Assembly: GCA_903845125.1 (NCBI GenBank)
Contig: CAIMWS010000048.1
Coordinates: 1-59,109, forward strand
Source of the DNA: an uncultured Verrucomicrobiota bacterium
Lineage (GTDB): Bacteria; Verrucomicrobiota; Verrucomicrobiia; Limisphaerales; UBA1319
Length of the DNA stretch: 59,109 bases
Direction of reading: 5' to 3'
How positions within the stretch are numbered: the stretch's first letter is position 1; each line of letters begins with the position of its first letter. Below are positions 40,780 to 52,200 of the stretch, in pieces. The notes beneath the pieces were generated by a model. The model ran no database searches and was not told the DNA's origin. It saw only the letters and a program-made list of their open reading frames with translations. A program made the position numbers and the translations under genes.

Positions 40780-42093
40780 TCAGCGCCCGAAGGCTTCCAT
40801 GAATTTGACCATCCCGCGCACATCGTGGTAGTTGGCTTTCCAATTGTGTGCTTTGGCGGGGTTTTTCGGTTGGCCTTCAGCGGTGACGGTGTCCAGCCAG
40901 ATGCCATCCCTGGGGTCGGCTTGATGTTGGTTAATAAATTCCAGCAGTTGCCCGAGGGCCTGGGCATAGCCGGGATTGGGCTTGTGTTTCAAGCCATCGA
41001 CCAGGGCAGCCAGCCATTCGGACTGCACCCACCAGACTTTGTCGGTGTCCGTGGCGGGTTGGTCGCCAAAGCCGCGATTATACAATCCGCCCCGCTGCTG
41101 GTCGCAACCGAACTTCAACGCGTGCTGGAGGTGGGCATCAAAATGATCCCAAGCCAATTTTTGACCAAGCACCTGCTGGGCGCGGATCATCAGCCAGGCG
41201 AATTCCACGTTGTGACCATAGGAGAGCCCGGCGCTCTGGGGAGCAGTCACCGGTTGCCAATCCAATTGGCGGTGGAAATTGGATTTCCCGGCATTCTTGG
41301 GGTAAAAATAGGTCTGGTTGATGCGCACTGCCTCCGCCAGAGAATGGCGAATCCCCTCGTCATGCGAGACATCATAAAGTTCGGTCAAGGCTTCCATCAG
41401 GTGCAGGTGGGTGTTGGCGCTTTTGCAACCACCCACTTCCACGATCGCCTCCGGCCCCGGTTTCAGCATGGGTGTCCAATCCCGCTCAAAATGTTCAATC
41501 CAGCCGCCATTTTTCTGATCGTAGGCGTTCTTTTGCAGGACGTCATAGAGCTCCCGCGCCTGCCGCAAAGCGGCTCGATCCCCGCTGGCGCGATAATATT
41601 CCACCAGGCCGTAAATCACAAACGACTCGCCATAAACGATTTTGCGCCGATTCAACGGCTGGCCGGCCAGGTCTGTGCTCCAGAAATAACCACCGTGTTC
41701 CTGATCCAGGAAATGTTCGATCAAGAAACGGTAGCCTTGTTCCGCCGCCTTGAGATAATTGCGCCGGTTATCGGTAAAGCCCTTGCGGTGGGCGAGTGAA
41801 AAGCCCCAAATCATGCGGGATTGGGTGACCAACTGCTTTTCCGAGGCCCCCCCGATTTTGCCTTTGCCGTCATCCGCCAGCAGGTATCCCCCGTGGGTGG
41901 CATCCTGGGCGGTATCATACCAGTAAGGTAGGATTTTGCCCGCCAACTGGCTGCGGAATTCACGGGCGTATTCCGCCCGGGTTTTGACCTCTGCCGATGG
42001 CGCCGAAAAGGTGATGCTGCCGACCAGCAGAAGGGCCGCCAGCCAGGAATTCAACTTCGGACCAACCTCGTGGACACCAATTTTTTCGCGCAT
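40780..42093 (-). CDS. Secreted N-acylglucosamine/cellobiose 2-epimerase family protein
   Basis: A 437-residue protein with a signal peptide (LAALLLVGSITFSAPSAE). The (alpha/alpha)6 barrel of the AGE superfamily follows. Motifs include HGGYLLADDG, RMIWGFSLAHR, EHGGYFWSTD, the family's KSANTHLHLMEALTELY and YGHNVEFAWLM with active-site histidines, then KVWWVQSEWLAAL. Members interconvert sugars such as GlcNAc/ManNAc or cellobiose. An exported form suggests a periplasmic role in glycan breakdown. It heads or belongs to a minus-strand run with the propeller protein upstream (42164-43129). Confidence 0.9.
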   Translation of the reverse strand: MREKIGVHEVGPKLNSWLAALLLVGSITFSAPSAEVKTRAEYAREFRSQLAGKILPYWYDTAQDATHGGYLLADDGKGKIGGASEKQLVTQSRMIWGFSLAHRKGFTDNRRNYLKAAEQGYRFLIEHFLDQEHGGYFWSTDLAGQPLNRRKIVYGESFVIYGLVEYYRASGDRAALRQARELYDVLQKNAYDQKNGGWIEHFERDWTPMLKPGPEAIVEVGGCKSANTHLHLMEALTELYDVSHDEGIRHSLAEAVRINQTYFYPKNAGKSNFHRQLDWQPVTAPQSAGLSYGHNVEFAWLMIRAQQVLGQKLAWDHFDAHLQHALKFGCDQQRGGLYNRGFGDQPATDTDKVWWVQSEWLAALVDGLKHKPNPGYAQALGQLLEFINQHQADPRDGIWLDTVTAEGQPKNPAKAHNWKANYHDVRGMVKFMEAFGR

Positions 42094-42163
42094 AGGGGGC
42101 TAATAAATCCCCAACTTTTCCGAAAGCTCAAGCTTGAAAACCAATCCGGATGCGCCCTCCCGT

Positions 42164-43129
42164 TTAAAAACCGAGGTCCTCCCCCGCATGGAGGGCTAAA
42201 CCGATCTGCTCCACGGAGCCATGACGTCCATTATACCAGAGCAACCACTGCCGGCCGTCGAAGATGGCATAGGGTTTATAACAGGCGTCATGGTCCCATT
42301 GCCCGGGAGATGGTTGAATGATGGGATTGGCGGAATGCCGCTGCCAGCCACTGATCCCATCCCGGGACCGGGCCAAGCCGATCTGGGCGTGGTCCTCATC
42401 CCGGAATCCGATATAGAACAGGTAATGCCATCCTCCGTGGCGCACCACCTGGCAAGCCGTTACTTTATGACGTTCCCAGGCGTTGGCGGGATCCGCCTGG
42501 AACACGGGTTTGGCCCCCAGCTTGGCCCAATGCAATCCATCGGGGCTGGTGGCATAGCCAATGGCGTCCGGCTCGTATTGTTCGCCGCCGGAATACCACA
42601 TGCGGAAGCGCCCCATCAACTCATCCCACATCACGTGCGGGCACATCACCGCCACTTTTTCCCAGGGCTGGTCCGGAGCGAGCACCGGGGCTGTGCTCTG
42701 CCGGTGCCAGGCCACCCCATCCGCGCTGGTAGCATAGCCGATCCAGGAATGCTCCCGTGCCTGGCCGGTGTACCACATATGATAGGTATCCCCCCGTTTC
42801 ACCACCACCGGCCGGTTGATATCTTTTTCCCAATCCGTGGCCGGATTGGGCCCGAGGACGATTTCCGGCTCGCTCCAGCGGATGCCATCGGCGCTGGAAA
42901 CCACGGCCAAGCTTTTTTTGGGGCGCCAGGAAAACCACATGCGGTAGCGCCCCCCTTCCCGGAGGAGGGAAACGTCAAAACAAGTCCCTAGGGCGCCGCC
43001 CAGGACCGGATTTTGCTCGAACTTGCGCCAACCGGCCGAGGTCGAGGCCGGAGCGGAGGGAGCGGAACCGGTTTCGGCCCCCCAAACGGTGGCGGCCGCC
43101 AACAGGAATGACATCAGGCAGGTTTTCAT
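42164..43129 (-). CDS. Secreted five-bladed beta-propeller glycosidase-like protein
   Basis: A 321-residue protein with a signal peptide (MKTCLMSFLLAAATVWGAE). Repeating blades of the GH32/GH43/GH130 superfamily follow: RYRMWFSWRPKKSLAVVSSADGIRWSEPE, TYHMWYTGQAREHSWIGYATSADGVAWHR, RFRMWYSGG...IGYATSPDGLHWAK and YLFYIGFRDEDHAQIGLARSRDGISGWQR. The acidic catalytic residues cannot be assigned by eye. It is probably involved in polysaccharide processing together with the epimerase 70 bp downstream. Confidence 0.8.
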   Translation of the reverse strand: MKTCLMSFLLAAATVWGAETGSAPSAPASTSAGWRKFEQNPVLGGALGTCFDVSLLREGGRYRMWFSWRPKKSLAVVSSADGIRWSEPEIVLGPNPATDWEKDINRPVVVKRGDTYHMWYTGQAREHSWIGYATSADGVAWHRQSTAPVLAPDQPWEKVAVMCPHVMWDELMGRFRMWYSGGEQYEPDAIGYATSPDGLHWAKLGAKPVFQADPANAWERHKVTACQVVRHGGWHYLFYIGFRDEDHAQIGLARSRDGISGWQRHSANPIIQPSPGQWDHDACYKPYAIFDGRQWLLWYNGRHGSVEQIGLALHAGEDLGF

Positions 43130-43185
43130 AAACAGGTATTGGTTAATTAACGAGTTGAATCGATGCGCGAAAGGGAAGGAGGAAC

Positions 43186-43623
43186 CTAAGCGGGCAGGTC
43201 TTTGCCCGTGGTGGTAACCGACAGCTTGCCATGCTTGACTCCTTTGGAGGAGATGAGTTCATCGGCAATCTTTTTGACCACCGCCGCCTGGCCGCGCACG
43301 ACCAGCACTTCCAGGCAATTGTGGTGGTCCAGATGCACATGCGTGGTGGTGATGATGGCGTCATGGTGATCATGCTGGATATCGGTAAGCGTGGCCTGCA
43401 CATGTTGCTTGTGGTGATCATACACCAGCGTGATGGTGCCGGCGATTTCTTCAGCGCCGAGCTGCTGGCGATGCTCCACCAACCGGTCCCGGATCATGTC
43501 GGCCACGGCCAGGGAGCGGTTGTTGTAACCTTTTTCCCGCACCATTTCATCCAACTGTGGCAACAATCCTGATGGCAAGGACACGCTCAGACGAGTGACC
43601 GTCTCTTTTTTCATAGCTTTCAT
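43186..43623 (-). CDS. nikR: Nickel-responsive regulator NikR
   Basis: A 145-residue regulator. The ribbon-helix-helix domain (residues about 7-50: TRLSVSLPSGLLPQLDEMVREKGYNNRSLAVADMIRDRL) is followed by an ACT-like metal-binding domain. The nickel-site motif HVHLDHHNC supplies the His-x-His...Cys ligands, and an earlier YDHHKQHV supplies the other His. It usually represses nickel uptake genes; none is adjacent here, so its targets are elsewhere. The start at 43623 has the promoter close upstream; 43614 is possible. Confidence 0.95.
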   Translation of the reverse strand: MKAMKKETVTRLSVSLPSGLLPQLDEMVREKGYNNRSLAVADMIRDRLVEHRQQLGAEEIAGTITLVYDHHKQHVQATLTDIQHDHHDAIITTTHVHLDHHNCLEVLVVRGQAAVVKKIADELISSKGVKHGKLSVTTTGKDLPA

Positions 43624-43635
43624 GACCGGAAGGTG

Positions 43636-43663
43636 ATCCTAAGCCAGCCGCCAGCCGTGTCAA
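43636..43663 (-). promoter_or_regulatory. Promoter of nikR
   Basis: TTGACA (43663-43658) and TAGGAT (43641-43636) with a 16-nt spacer, 12 nt before the start codon. Confidence 0.6.
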
Positions 43664-43733
43664 ACGGAAGGAAACGCGGGAGGCCAGCACGTGGGTGGAA
43701 ACACGGTTTTGCCGGCCGCCCACCCGGCCCGGT

Positions 43734-46700
43734 TCACCTGGGCAGGCCGGCCAACTCGTCCGCCACGGTTTCTTTTTTGAAGCCTTTGAATCCCGGCAGG
43801 TCGGCCTCGGGCGTGGCCAGCATGAGCTGGCGCCCGGTTTCGATGGCCTGGAGCATGGTTTGGAAATCGGGCGCGGCCCGGGTGGCGAACACCGGGGGCA
43901 GCCGACCGTTGACGGCGTTGGTGAGACCGCGCCCGAAAGGCCGGGCGAGATGGGCGGTGAGCGCGGGGCTCAGCTCCGGGCGCGTGAAATCGATCCACGC
44001 CAGCCGGCCATCCCAGATATTGGCGTGGTCGTTCGGGTGCGGATACTTGCCGTGGCACGATTCGCAGGCGCGGCGATAGACGCCGAGGAAATCCCGCGCG
44101 AACCACGCGGAATCAGCGCCGGTGGCGACCTCCGTGCAGAGGTCGCGTCGTCCGGGCGACAGCGGCCGGCTATGCGCGTAAGTGCCGTAATAGGGAACAT
44201 TGGCATCGATCCAGAGGTAAATGCGTTGGCGGTCTTCCCGGGGGATTTTCCGCCCGCAGTGTTCGGTGTCCACGTAGTCGAGCAGGCGGCTGGCAAAGCT
44301 GCCGGTCCACAGCGGCTGGTTGACCCCGGAAGGGGTGCGCAGGAGCCAGAAGAAATGGACCAGCGGCTTGGGCCGGGCCTGCTCGGCGGGCAGCATTTCG
44401 CCGGTCGCCATGTCGTGCTGGCGGTAGGAGCGGCTGCGGCCGAGGAGGTTGTCGTAGGCCATGCTGAACAGGCGCGTTTTGTCGCCATTGAGCAGCAGGC
44501 CGCCGGATGGGTCCGCGCCATCGTGGCAGCGGACGCAGTATTGATCGAGCACCGGCTGGACCACCGTGGGGAAATCGACGATGCCGTCCTTCAGCCAGGC
44601 GGGGTTCGCCAGTTTTTGTGCCGGCTTCAGCGTGGCGAGCGGAGGATTGCCCCGGGGTGGGGCGGCCTGGCGCGGCTCGTGGCAGCCGATGCAGCTCAAG
44701 GTCTGGCCGGGCATCACCTGCGCCCCGGAGGTCATCCGCTGGAGCTCGCGACCCTCGGCGTCGAGGGCCTGGAAGTAAATTTCGCGGAGCGCCGGCGCCT
44801 GGAAATAGCACGAGCCATCCTCCTCGACCGGCACGGTACCCCAGCAGCGTTTGGCGTAATAAGTGGCATAGCTCATCACGGGCGATTGATCGAACGCGCG
44901 GCTCACCAGATCCTCGGTCTTGCGCACCTGCTCCATGACCCGCAGGTATTTCACCCGGCCGCGTTCGATCCCCTGGAGCCCGCGGTAAACATCCACCAGC
45001 AGGAAGGCGCCAGACGCCCCAGGCAGGCGGGCGGCCTGGGGCTGGATGAGGGGCGGGGGCCGCGGTAGGGCGAAGCGCCAGCGGGTTGTAGCAACCGATC
45101 GCGGGATCCTCATGGAGGAGCTTTTTGTGGCCGGACACAGCGAGCAGAAAGAGCCGGTAGCGGCTCACCTCGCCGCCGTAGGCCACCAGGAAGACCTGGT
45201 CCGAGAGCGGGAACGGATCGCGATAGGACCATTCGGCGGCCTGGTCCCCGATGTGGGGAAATTCACGGGTGATATAGGCGTAGCCCTGCCCGCGCGGAGC
45301 CTCCGGCCCATGGCGGGTGGTGATGAGGCCGATCGCGCCGTGGGGCCAGCCATGGTGCGGCGCCAGCGTGGCGACCACCCGATCCGTGCGCCCCGGGAGG
45401 GGCCGCGCCTGCCAAAAGGTGGCCACATCGCGGACGGTGTTGCCAAAAAACAACTGGTAGCCGGTGCCGTCGGGATTCTGGGTCCAGAGGCTCTGGCGGA
45501 AGGTCAGGTCGCGGTCCACGTATTCCCAGCGGGTGAAAAGCACCCGGCCGTCCGGCAGCAGCTGCGGGCTGAAGTCGGCCAACGTATTCATGCTCACGCA
45601 CCGGATGTTCGAGCCGTCCGCGGCCATGCGGTGCAGGTTGGAGGACGGGCCGGGCTGGCACAAGGTGTAGCCGCCCCGGCGCGTCGACACGAAGACCAGT
45701 TCCCCATCCGGCAGCGGGCAGGGGGCGATGTCATTAAATGGCCCGTCGGTGAGCTGGCGCAGCCCCTGGCCATCGGCGCCGATGCGGTAGATGTGCCACC
45801 AAGGCTCACCCGCCTTGCGGTAGGAGAAAAAGAAGGTCTGCGCGTCGGCGGAGAGGTTGAGATCGTAAATGCACCCTTGCGGATCGCTGAAGATCGTTTT
45901 CACAGGCTGCCCGGGGCGGGAGGGATCGAGAATGTGAAGGCCGCAGCCCGGCCGGCTGGGCCGGCTCTGCCAGATATCGCAGCTGATGGTGTTGGGGGAG
46001 CTGAGCGGATGCCGGGTCAGGAACGCGACCGGCGGCACCGCCACCGTGGCCAGCAGCGGAGCGCCCAGGCCCGGGGCAGGCTCGAACGGGAGCGGCTTTT
46101 TCCCCTGCCCGGTATTGACCCACAGGTTCCGGTAGCGCGCCTCCCGCTGCCACGGCCGCAGGCCCACCGTCCCCGAGACCAGCGGGCTTTGGGGGTCGCG
46201 GCAGTGGGTGATGGTCCGGCCATCGATGACCACCTCGAGCGAATCGGCGGCCAGGCGGACCACCATGGAAAGCCATTGGTTCGTGGGCACGGCGCAGGGG
46301 ATCTCCTGCAGGGCGTGGAAATCGTGGCAGTGCCGGCCCACCAGCAGGTGCTGCTGCCTTGGGAAAAGCGCCACCTCGTAGCCGATGAACGCATCCGCCC
46401 CCTCCCCCGCTTCCCGCACCTTTACAATCAGCCCGGCATTCCCCTCCCGCCGGTCGCTGAAGAACAGTTCCACCCCCACCTCCCCGGTGACGAATTCCGG
46501 CTCCTCGCTGACCAGCTTAGGCCCGGAACCGCCCGACACCCGCACCTCCCCGGCGGTTACCAGCCAGTCGCCGCCGTGGGCAGTGAAATGCTGGACCGGC
46601 TCCGGCAGGACCGGCAGCGGCTCCTCATAGAGAGCGGAACGGGTGGAAACCGGGTTCTCAGCGGCTGGAACCGCATAGGCCGAGCACAACCAAGCGGCCA

Positions 46701-46749
46701 CCAAGAATAAAAAGGGCTTCCGGGCGGCGAGGTAATCACAAACCTTCAT
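43734..46749 (-). pseudogene. HzsA-related multihaem protein interrupted by a frameshift
   Basis: One gene read in two frames. The first part (from ATG 46749, signal peptide in LAARKPFLFLVAAWLCSAYA) has a LamG-like domain (about residues 45-200) and PD40-type propeller blades, and runs to HEDPAIGCYNPLALRP near 45070. The continuation lies in another frame, from about RPPPLIQPQ onward, with three CxxCH haem motifs (CIGCH, CVRCH, CESCH) and a C-terminal TETVADELAGLPR. The span is 3016 nt, one base more than 1005 codons, so removal of one base near 45066 restores a protein of about 1004 residues. It resembles HzsA-related proteins (hydrazine synthase alpha-like) of Planctomycetota and Verrucomicrobiota. 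Sequencing error and real mutation cannot be told apart. Confidence 0.8.
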
Positions 46750-47113
46750 ATTAATTAAGGCAATGGAATAACACCCGGCGGCTGGAAAGGCAAGTGATGG
46801 AAGATTTGATGGAAGATTTGCGGCCCCGTGGAACAAGGCTGGCGCAGGCCACGGAAGGAACGGCCGCCCCTCTACGCCGGGGCCACCCTGGGCGGGCCAC
46901 CCAAGGGGGTAAAGACCCGGGCGCTTTATTGAGAGTGGCAGGTTTAAAACATCCCCCATTCCAGCCACCAAAAGCAGGCCGGCTCAGAGGCCTATGGCAG
47001 GTGGTATTTCTGCTGACCGGGGGGCACCGTTCCCCACGGAAACAGCATGGACAAGGGCCGTGGAAACCGCCACTTTTGCAGAAACGATAAAGGAACAGGT
47101 GATCAAGACAGGT
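46750..47113. other. Divergent intergenic region
   Basis: It contains a 12-bp tandem duplication ATGGAAGATTTG (about 46797-46820) and GC-rich inverted segments. No credible gene; promoters for the two divergent genes were not resolved by eye. Confidence 0.35.
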
Positions 47114-48952
47114 ATGAAAAAAAACGCAATCGCCTTGCTGGCGGCCTTGCTGGCACAAACTGCCGCCCACGCGGAGGTGCCAGAGCCGGAAACCCCAGCC
47201 AAAAGGGATGTCAACCCGGCGACGGCACCCCTGACCACCCGCCAGCAGACGGTCCGTCCGGTCGTCATCCCCGATGGCACACCGCTGATTTATCCATCCA
47301 ATGTGGTCCATTACGCGGTGTATGGCTACAGCGCCTGGCAGGTGGGGCCGGGAGTGGACGATGGCCAGCGATTGGAGCTGTTGCAGGCCGGTTACCGGGA
47401 AGCCACCCATGCGGCCAGGCTGTTGAATTTCTTTACCATAACCGATATTCACATCACCGATAAAGAATCCCCGGTTCAAGGGATCTATTCCGGCTACCTG
47501 GGAAATAATTCCTCGGCTTATTCCCCGGTGATGCTCTATAGCACGCATGTTTTGGATGCGGCCGTCCGGACCATCAACGGCCTGCACCGCCAATTGCCTT
47601 TCGATTTTGGGATAGGCCTGGGCGATGCCGCCAACGGCGCTCAATACAATGAACTGAGGTGGTATATCGATGTCCTGGACGGCAAGCTGATTACTCCCAG
47701 TTCGGGTGATCATGCGGGAGCCGGCGTCATTGATTATCAGGAACCATACCAGGCCGAGGGGCTTGCCAAGTCCATCCCATGGTATCAAACGCTCGGTAAC
47801 CACGATCACTTGTGGCTGGGTTCATACCCGGTCACCGATTACTTCCGGCCCATCTACACCAACGACACGATCCTGCTGCTGGGGAATTTGTTCGTGGATG
47901 GCCCGGAGGTGCGGCAGGCCTATATGGGTTCCATTGACGGGCGCACACCTTACGGGGACATTATCGGTGTGGGAGCGGCCACCAATTTCGCGACGCCGCC
48001 CAAGGTGCTGGCGGCCGATCCCAACCGCCGTCCCCTCTCGCGAAGCCAGTGGATGAACGAGTTCATGACCACCTCTTCCAGGCCGAACGGCCATGGTTTT
48101 ACTCCGGCCAGCGTCACCAATGACTTTGCCTGTTACAGCTTCGAGCCAAAGACCAATATGCCGATCAAGGTCATCGTGATCGACGACACCCAAACGGAGG
48201 AAAATTACAATTTGCACGGGCACGGTTTTCTGAATCAACAGCGTTTCGATTGGCTGGTCCGTGAGCTGGATAAGGGGCAGGCGGAAGACCAGCTCATGAT
48301 CATTGCGGCGCACATACCGATTGGGGCGATCGGCTACGGTTTTTCCCCGCCCCCCGCGTTTACGAGCACCAACCTGCTGGCCAAACTCCATACCTATCCC
48401 AATCTGATCCTGTGGGTCGCGGGGCATGTGCATCGAAACAAGATCACCCCACACCCGTCCCCTTACCCAAACCGCCCGGAATACGGCTTTTGGGAGGTTG
48501 AAACCGCATCCTTGCGGGATTTCCCCCAGCAGTTCCGCACGTTTGATATCCGGCGCAACACCGACCAAACCATTTCCATCCTGGCCACGGACGTGGACCC
48601 CGATATCACCAACGCGCCACTGGCCGCCAAATCGCGTGGATATGCCATCGGTGCCGCACGCATATTCAAAAACCCAACCGCCTCCTTCACGGATACGAAT
48701 TCGTATGCGGTGAATGCGGAGCTGATCAAGCTGTTGAGCCCACCCATGCAAGCAAAAATAGCCAACTACGGAGAGCCGCTGAGCCAGCCTGTGTCCATCA
48801 CCCGCAGCGGAACGGACGTGGTGATCCATTTCACCGGCAAATTGGAGTCCGCGGAGACGATCCTCGGGCCATGGGCTGAAGTTAGGGGCGCCGTCAATCC
48901 CTGGAGCGTAGCCCCAACCAACAGCGCGCAGTTTTACCGCGCAACCCAATAA
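47114..48952 (+). CDS. Secreted TIGR03768-like metallophosphoesterase
   Basis: A 612-residue exported phosphoesterase. The start at ATG 47114 gives a clean signal peptide (MKKNAIALLAALLAQTAAHAE). Calcineurin-like metal motifs are in order: TDIHITD, GLGDAANGAQ, LGNHDH, IAAHIPIG and AGHVHRN. This architecture matches the TIGR03768 metallophosphoesterase family as I remember it. The last 60 residues (LESAETILGPWAEVRGAVNPWSV...FYRATQ) form the small C-terminal beta domain common on verrucomicrobial secreted proteins. Substrate unknown. Confidence 0.88.
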   Translation: MKKNAIALLAALLAQTAAHAEVPEPETPAKRDVNPATAPLTTRQQTVRPVVIPDGTPLIYPSNVVHYAVYGYSAWQVGPGVDDGQRLELLQAGYREATHAARLLNFFTITDIHITDKESPVQGIYSGYLGNNSSAYSPVMLYSTHVLDAAVRTINGLHRQLPFDFGIGLGDAANGAQYNELRWYIDVLDGKLITPSSGDHAGAGVIDYQEPYQAEGLAKSIPWYQTLGNHDHLWLGSYPVTDYFRPIYTNDTILLLGNLFVDGPEVRQAYMGSIDGRTPYGDIIGVGAATNFATPPKVLAADPNRRPLSRSQWMNEFMTTSSRPNGHGFTPASVTNDFACYSFEPKTNMPIKVIVIDDTQTEENYNLHGHGFLNQQRFDWLVRELDKGQAEDQLMIIAAHIPIGAIGYGFSPPPAFTSTNLLAKLHTYPNLILWVAGHVHRNKITPHPSPYPNRPEYGFWEVETASLRDFPQQFRTFDIRRNTDQTISILATDVDPDITNAPLAAKSRGYAIGAARIFKNPTASFTDTNSYAVNAELIKLLSPPMQAKIANYGEPLSQPVSITRSGTDVVIHFTGKLESAETILGPWAEVRGAVNPWSVAPTNSAQFYRATQ

Positions 48953-49265
48953 TAACTGCTCCAGGTTTGGGCCGGCAGCGGCGGGCACCCCCAGCCCCGC
49001 ACGCAGTTTCGGGCGCAAGGAGGCGGATCCGGAACGCGCGTTCCTGCCCGGGCCCACATGAATTCCGTGAAGGCAGGGTGCGCACTCCGCTGAATGCCGG
49101 CATGGGGTTTATGGACGGTTCGGCGGCGGCCAGACTCAGGCTTGCACAAGCAACGCCAGGGGACGCCAACCCGCCGCGCCGGGTGAATCAAGGAGGAAAA
49201 TTCGCGGGGGGAAAATCCTTGCGGCGGCCAGCCGGATGGTTCAGTGTCGCCGGGGAACACGACAT
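48953..49265. other. Intergenic region before the DUF4091 gene
   Basis: No credible gene. A perfect AAGGAGG (about 49189-49195) is present but is 70 nt from the annotated start and has no ATG at a suitable distance. Confidence 0.35.
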
Positions 49266-52200
49266 ATGAAAAACCGGTTGATCACCTGGCTTGGCTTGAC
49301 CTTGGTCAGCCAAGGATTGTTTACCCTGGAGCGGGCCGCGGCCCAAAACCTGGCGCCCAATGCGGGCTTTGAAGCCGGCACGGGCCAGCCCGCGGGCTGG
49401 CGCCTGGCAGCGGGCCAGGGGCAGTGGTCGGGCGAGGCCCGGCAGGGGGCCAGGTGCCTGCGGGCCGATGGCAACGGCAACGATCAGGCGGCCTGGCATA
49501 GCGACGAATTGGCCCTGGGCCGTGACCGGCTTTACCGCTGGTCCTTTTACGCGCGCCGGGGGCCGGGAGGTGGCGGGGGATCAGCGGTGGCCGGGACGAG
49601 CCGCGTGAACCGGGATTTTGGGCTGGGCGAAGGATGGGCCCAATACTCGTTTGTATTTTCCATGCCCACGGACGAAGACCGGGCCTTTTTGCGCCTGGGG
49701 CAGTGGCACCTGGGCGGGGCGGCCCTGTTCGACGATGTGGAACTGACACCGGTGGCGGCCCTCCACCAGCGGCTGGGAGGCGGCCTGGAGCTGGGCTCCG
49801 GGGAGGCCATCGAAGGGGGCCGCTACCGCTGCGAGATGGACTTGAACGGCGAAGGGGCCAATTACCACCGGACCCTGCTGCGCAACCGGGCGGGGTTCAA
49901 CTCCAACCGGTGGCTGTTCCAGCCCGGCGCGGAGGTGGTTTACCGCCACGCCCTGCCCGGCTTGCGGCAAAAGGAGGCACGCGTGCGCGTGGCCATCAAT
50001 TATTACGAGTCCGGCGCCTTGAAAATCGAGGCCAGCCGCGACGGCCGCGAATGGCGGGAGCTGAAGACACTCGGAGGCAAGGACCGCGCCGGAGACATCC
50101 CGCTGCCGGCGGATCTCTTTCCGGCCCCGGAAATCCAGGTGCGGCTCTCCTGCGGCGGCACGGGAGGCAACCTGCAGGTCGATCAATACCGGTACGAAGC
50201 CGGGCTGGCAGATCCGGCGGCGGAGGCCACCGGCCACACCTATTTCTTCGAGATCGGCCGGCAGGATCCCGGGATCAGCGTGGATCTCCGGTCCTTCAAC
50301 CCGCCCGGTGGCGTGGGGCCGGGAGAAATCTCCGTGGCGGTGGCCAACCGCACGTCGAAGGCGGTGGAACTCAGCCCGCGCTGGCGGGAGGCCGGCAAAG
50401 CTTGGAGCGCAGGAGCCGGCGGCCCCTGGCGCGTGGAACCGGGAACCGCGCCGGTCTTCACGGCGCCGCTGGCGGTGGCCGGAGCCGGGGACCACGAACT
50501 GGAGCTGGTGCTGGCTGATCCGCAGGACCGGCCGGTGTTTTCGGCCAGGACGCATTTCCGCCTGGGCTTCCTGAGCGATGGAACCTTCGGCCACCCGCTT
50601 AGCGGCCCGCCGGAACTGGGGCTTTGGTGGTGCGAGAGCCAGTGGAAGGTGGGCCGCGACCGCGGTCTGCCGCCCGGAGTGGCCGGGCAGGCGCCGCCAG
50701 CGGGGTTGAGCCTCCGGCTGGCACGCAATGAATTCGAGGCCGCGCAACTGGTGTTGCGCCCCCAGGCCGCCGCCACGCTCAACGCGGTGAAACTCCCGGT
50801 GCTGAAGGACCGGGCGGGCCGCCCAGCCAGGCTGGATATCACCCTTTACGAAGTGGCCTATGTGAAAGTGACCCACCCCACCGACGCCACCGGCGCGCGG
50901 GATATGTTCCCGGATCCATTGCCGCCGCTGCGGACGCCGCTGCCGCTCTCCGCGGGGCGGAACCAGCCGCTTTGGGTGGAGGTGAAAACCGCGCCGGAGT
51001 GCGAGCCCGGCGAATACCAGGGCGAACTCGAGCTGGAAACCTCGCTGGGGATCTGCCGGGTGCCGATCCTGGTGCAGGTTTACGGATTCGCGCTGCCGGT
51101 GGAGACCCATCTGCGCAGCGCCCTCGGGCTGGGGACCGGGTATATCAACCAATATCATCGGCTGAAAACGGCGCGCGACCAGGAATCCGTGTATGAAAAA
51201 TACCTGCAGAATTTCGCCGACCACCGGATCAGTCCGTATTCGTTTTTCGCCTACGCCCCCATCGGCATCCAGTTTGAGGGCGAAGGGGAGGCCCGGCACG
51301 CGGTGCTGGACTTCACCCGGTTCGACCAGGCGGCGGGAAAATGGCTGAAGCATTTCAACAGCTTCCAGCTGCCGTTGCGGGGCATGGGCGGCGGCACCTT
51401 CCACAGCCGGCACCTCGGTGAGCTGGAGGGCTTCAAGGAGGGCACCGCCGGGCACGCGCGGCTGTTCCAATCCTATCTGAGCCAGATCGAAAAACACCTG
51501 CGCGAAAACGGCTGGCTGGGGGCCGCCTTCACCTATTGGTTCGACGAGCCCGATCCCAAGGATTACGAGTTCGTGGTGGACGGCATGAAGCGCATCAAGG
51601 CCGCCGCGCCGGGCATCAAGCGCCTGCTCACCGAGCAACCCGAGCCGCCGCTGCAGGGGCACGTGGAAATCTGGTGCGGCCTCACGCCGGAGTGGTCGAA
51701 GGAAAAAGTGGCCGCCCGAAAGGCCGCCGGGGAGGAAGTGTGGTGGTATATTTGCTGTGCGCCCAAAGCGCCCTACGTCACCGAGTTCATCGACCACCCC
51801 GGGACGGAGCTGCGCCTCTGGCCGTGGCAATCGTGGCAATACGGCGTCACGGGGATCCTGATCTGGGAGACGCTCTATTGGACAAGCGACCTCGTGTTCC
51901 CGCCGCCCAAGCTCCAAAATCCCTGGGCGGATCCCATGAGCTACGTAACCGGGTATGGCAACCCGGTGGGCCATGTGGCGTATTGGGGCAATGGCGACGG
52001 CCGGTTCCTCTACCCGCCCCGCCGCGACCCGGATGCCGCCCAGGAGCCCAACCTGGAGGCCCCCATCAACTCCGTGCGCTGGGAAAACCTGCGCGACGGC
52101 ATGGAGGATTATGAATATTTCTGGCTGCTCCGGCAGGCCATCGAGCGCGCCGGGCCCGGCCGTGAAAACCTGGTGGAGCAAGCCCGGAAGCTGCTGGAAA

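Noticed and set aside
45040..45115. Programmed ribosomal frameshift in the HzsA-related gene
   Set aside because: No slippery heptamer or downstream pseudoknot was recognisable; an error or mutation is simpler.
45046..46710. 554-codon plus-strand frame opposite the HzsA-related gene
   Set aside because: No signature, and the minus strand carries the haem and propeller motifs.
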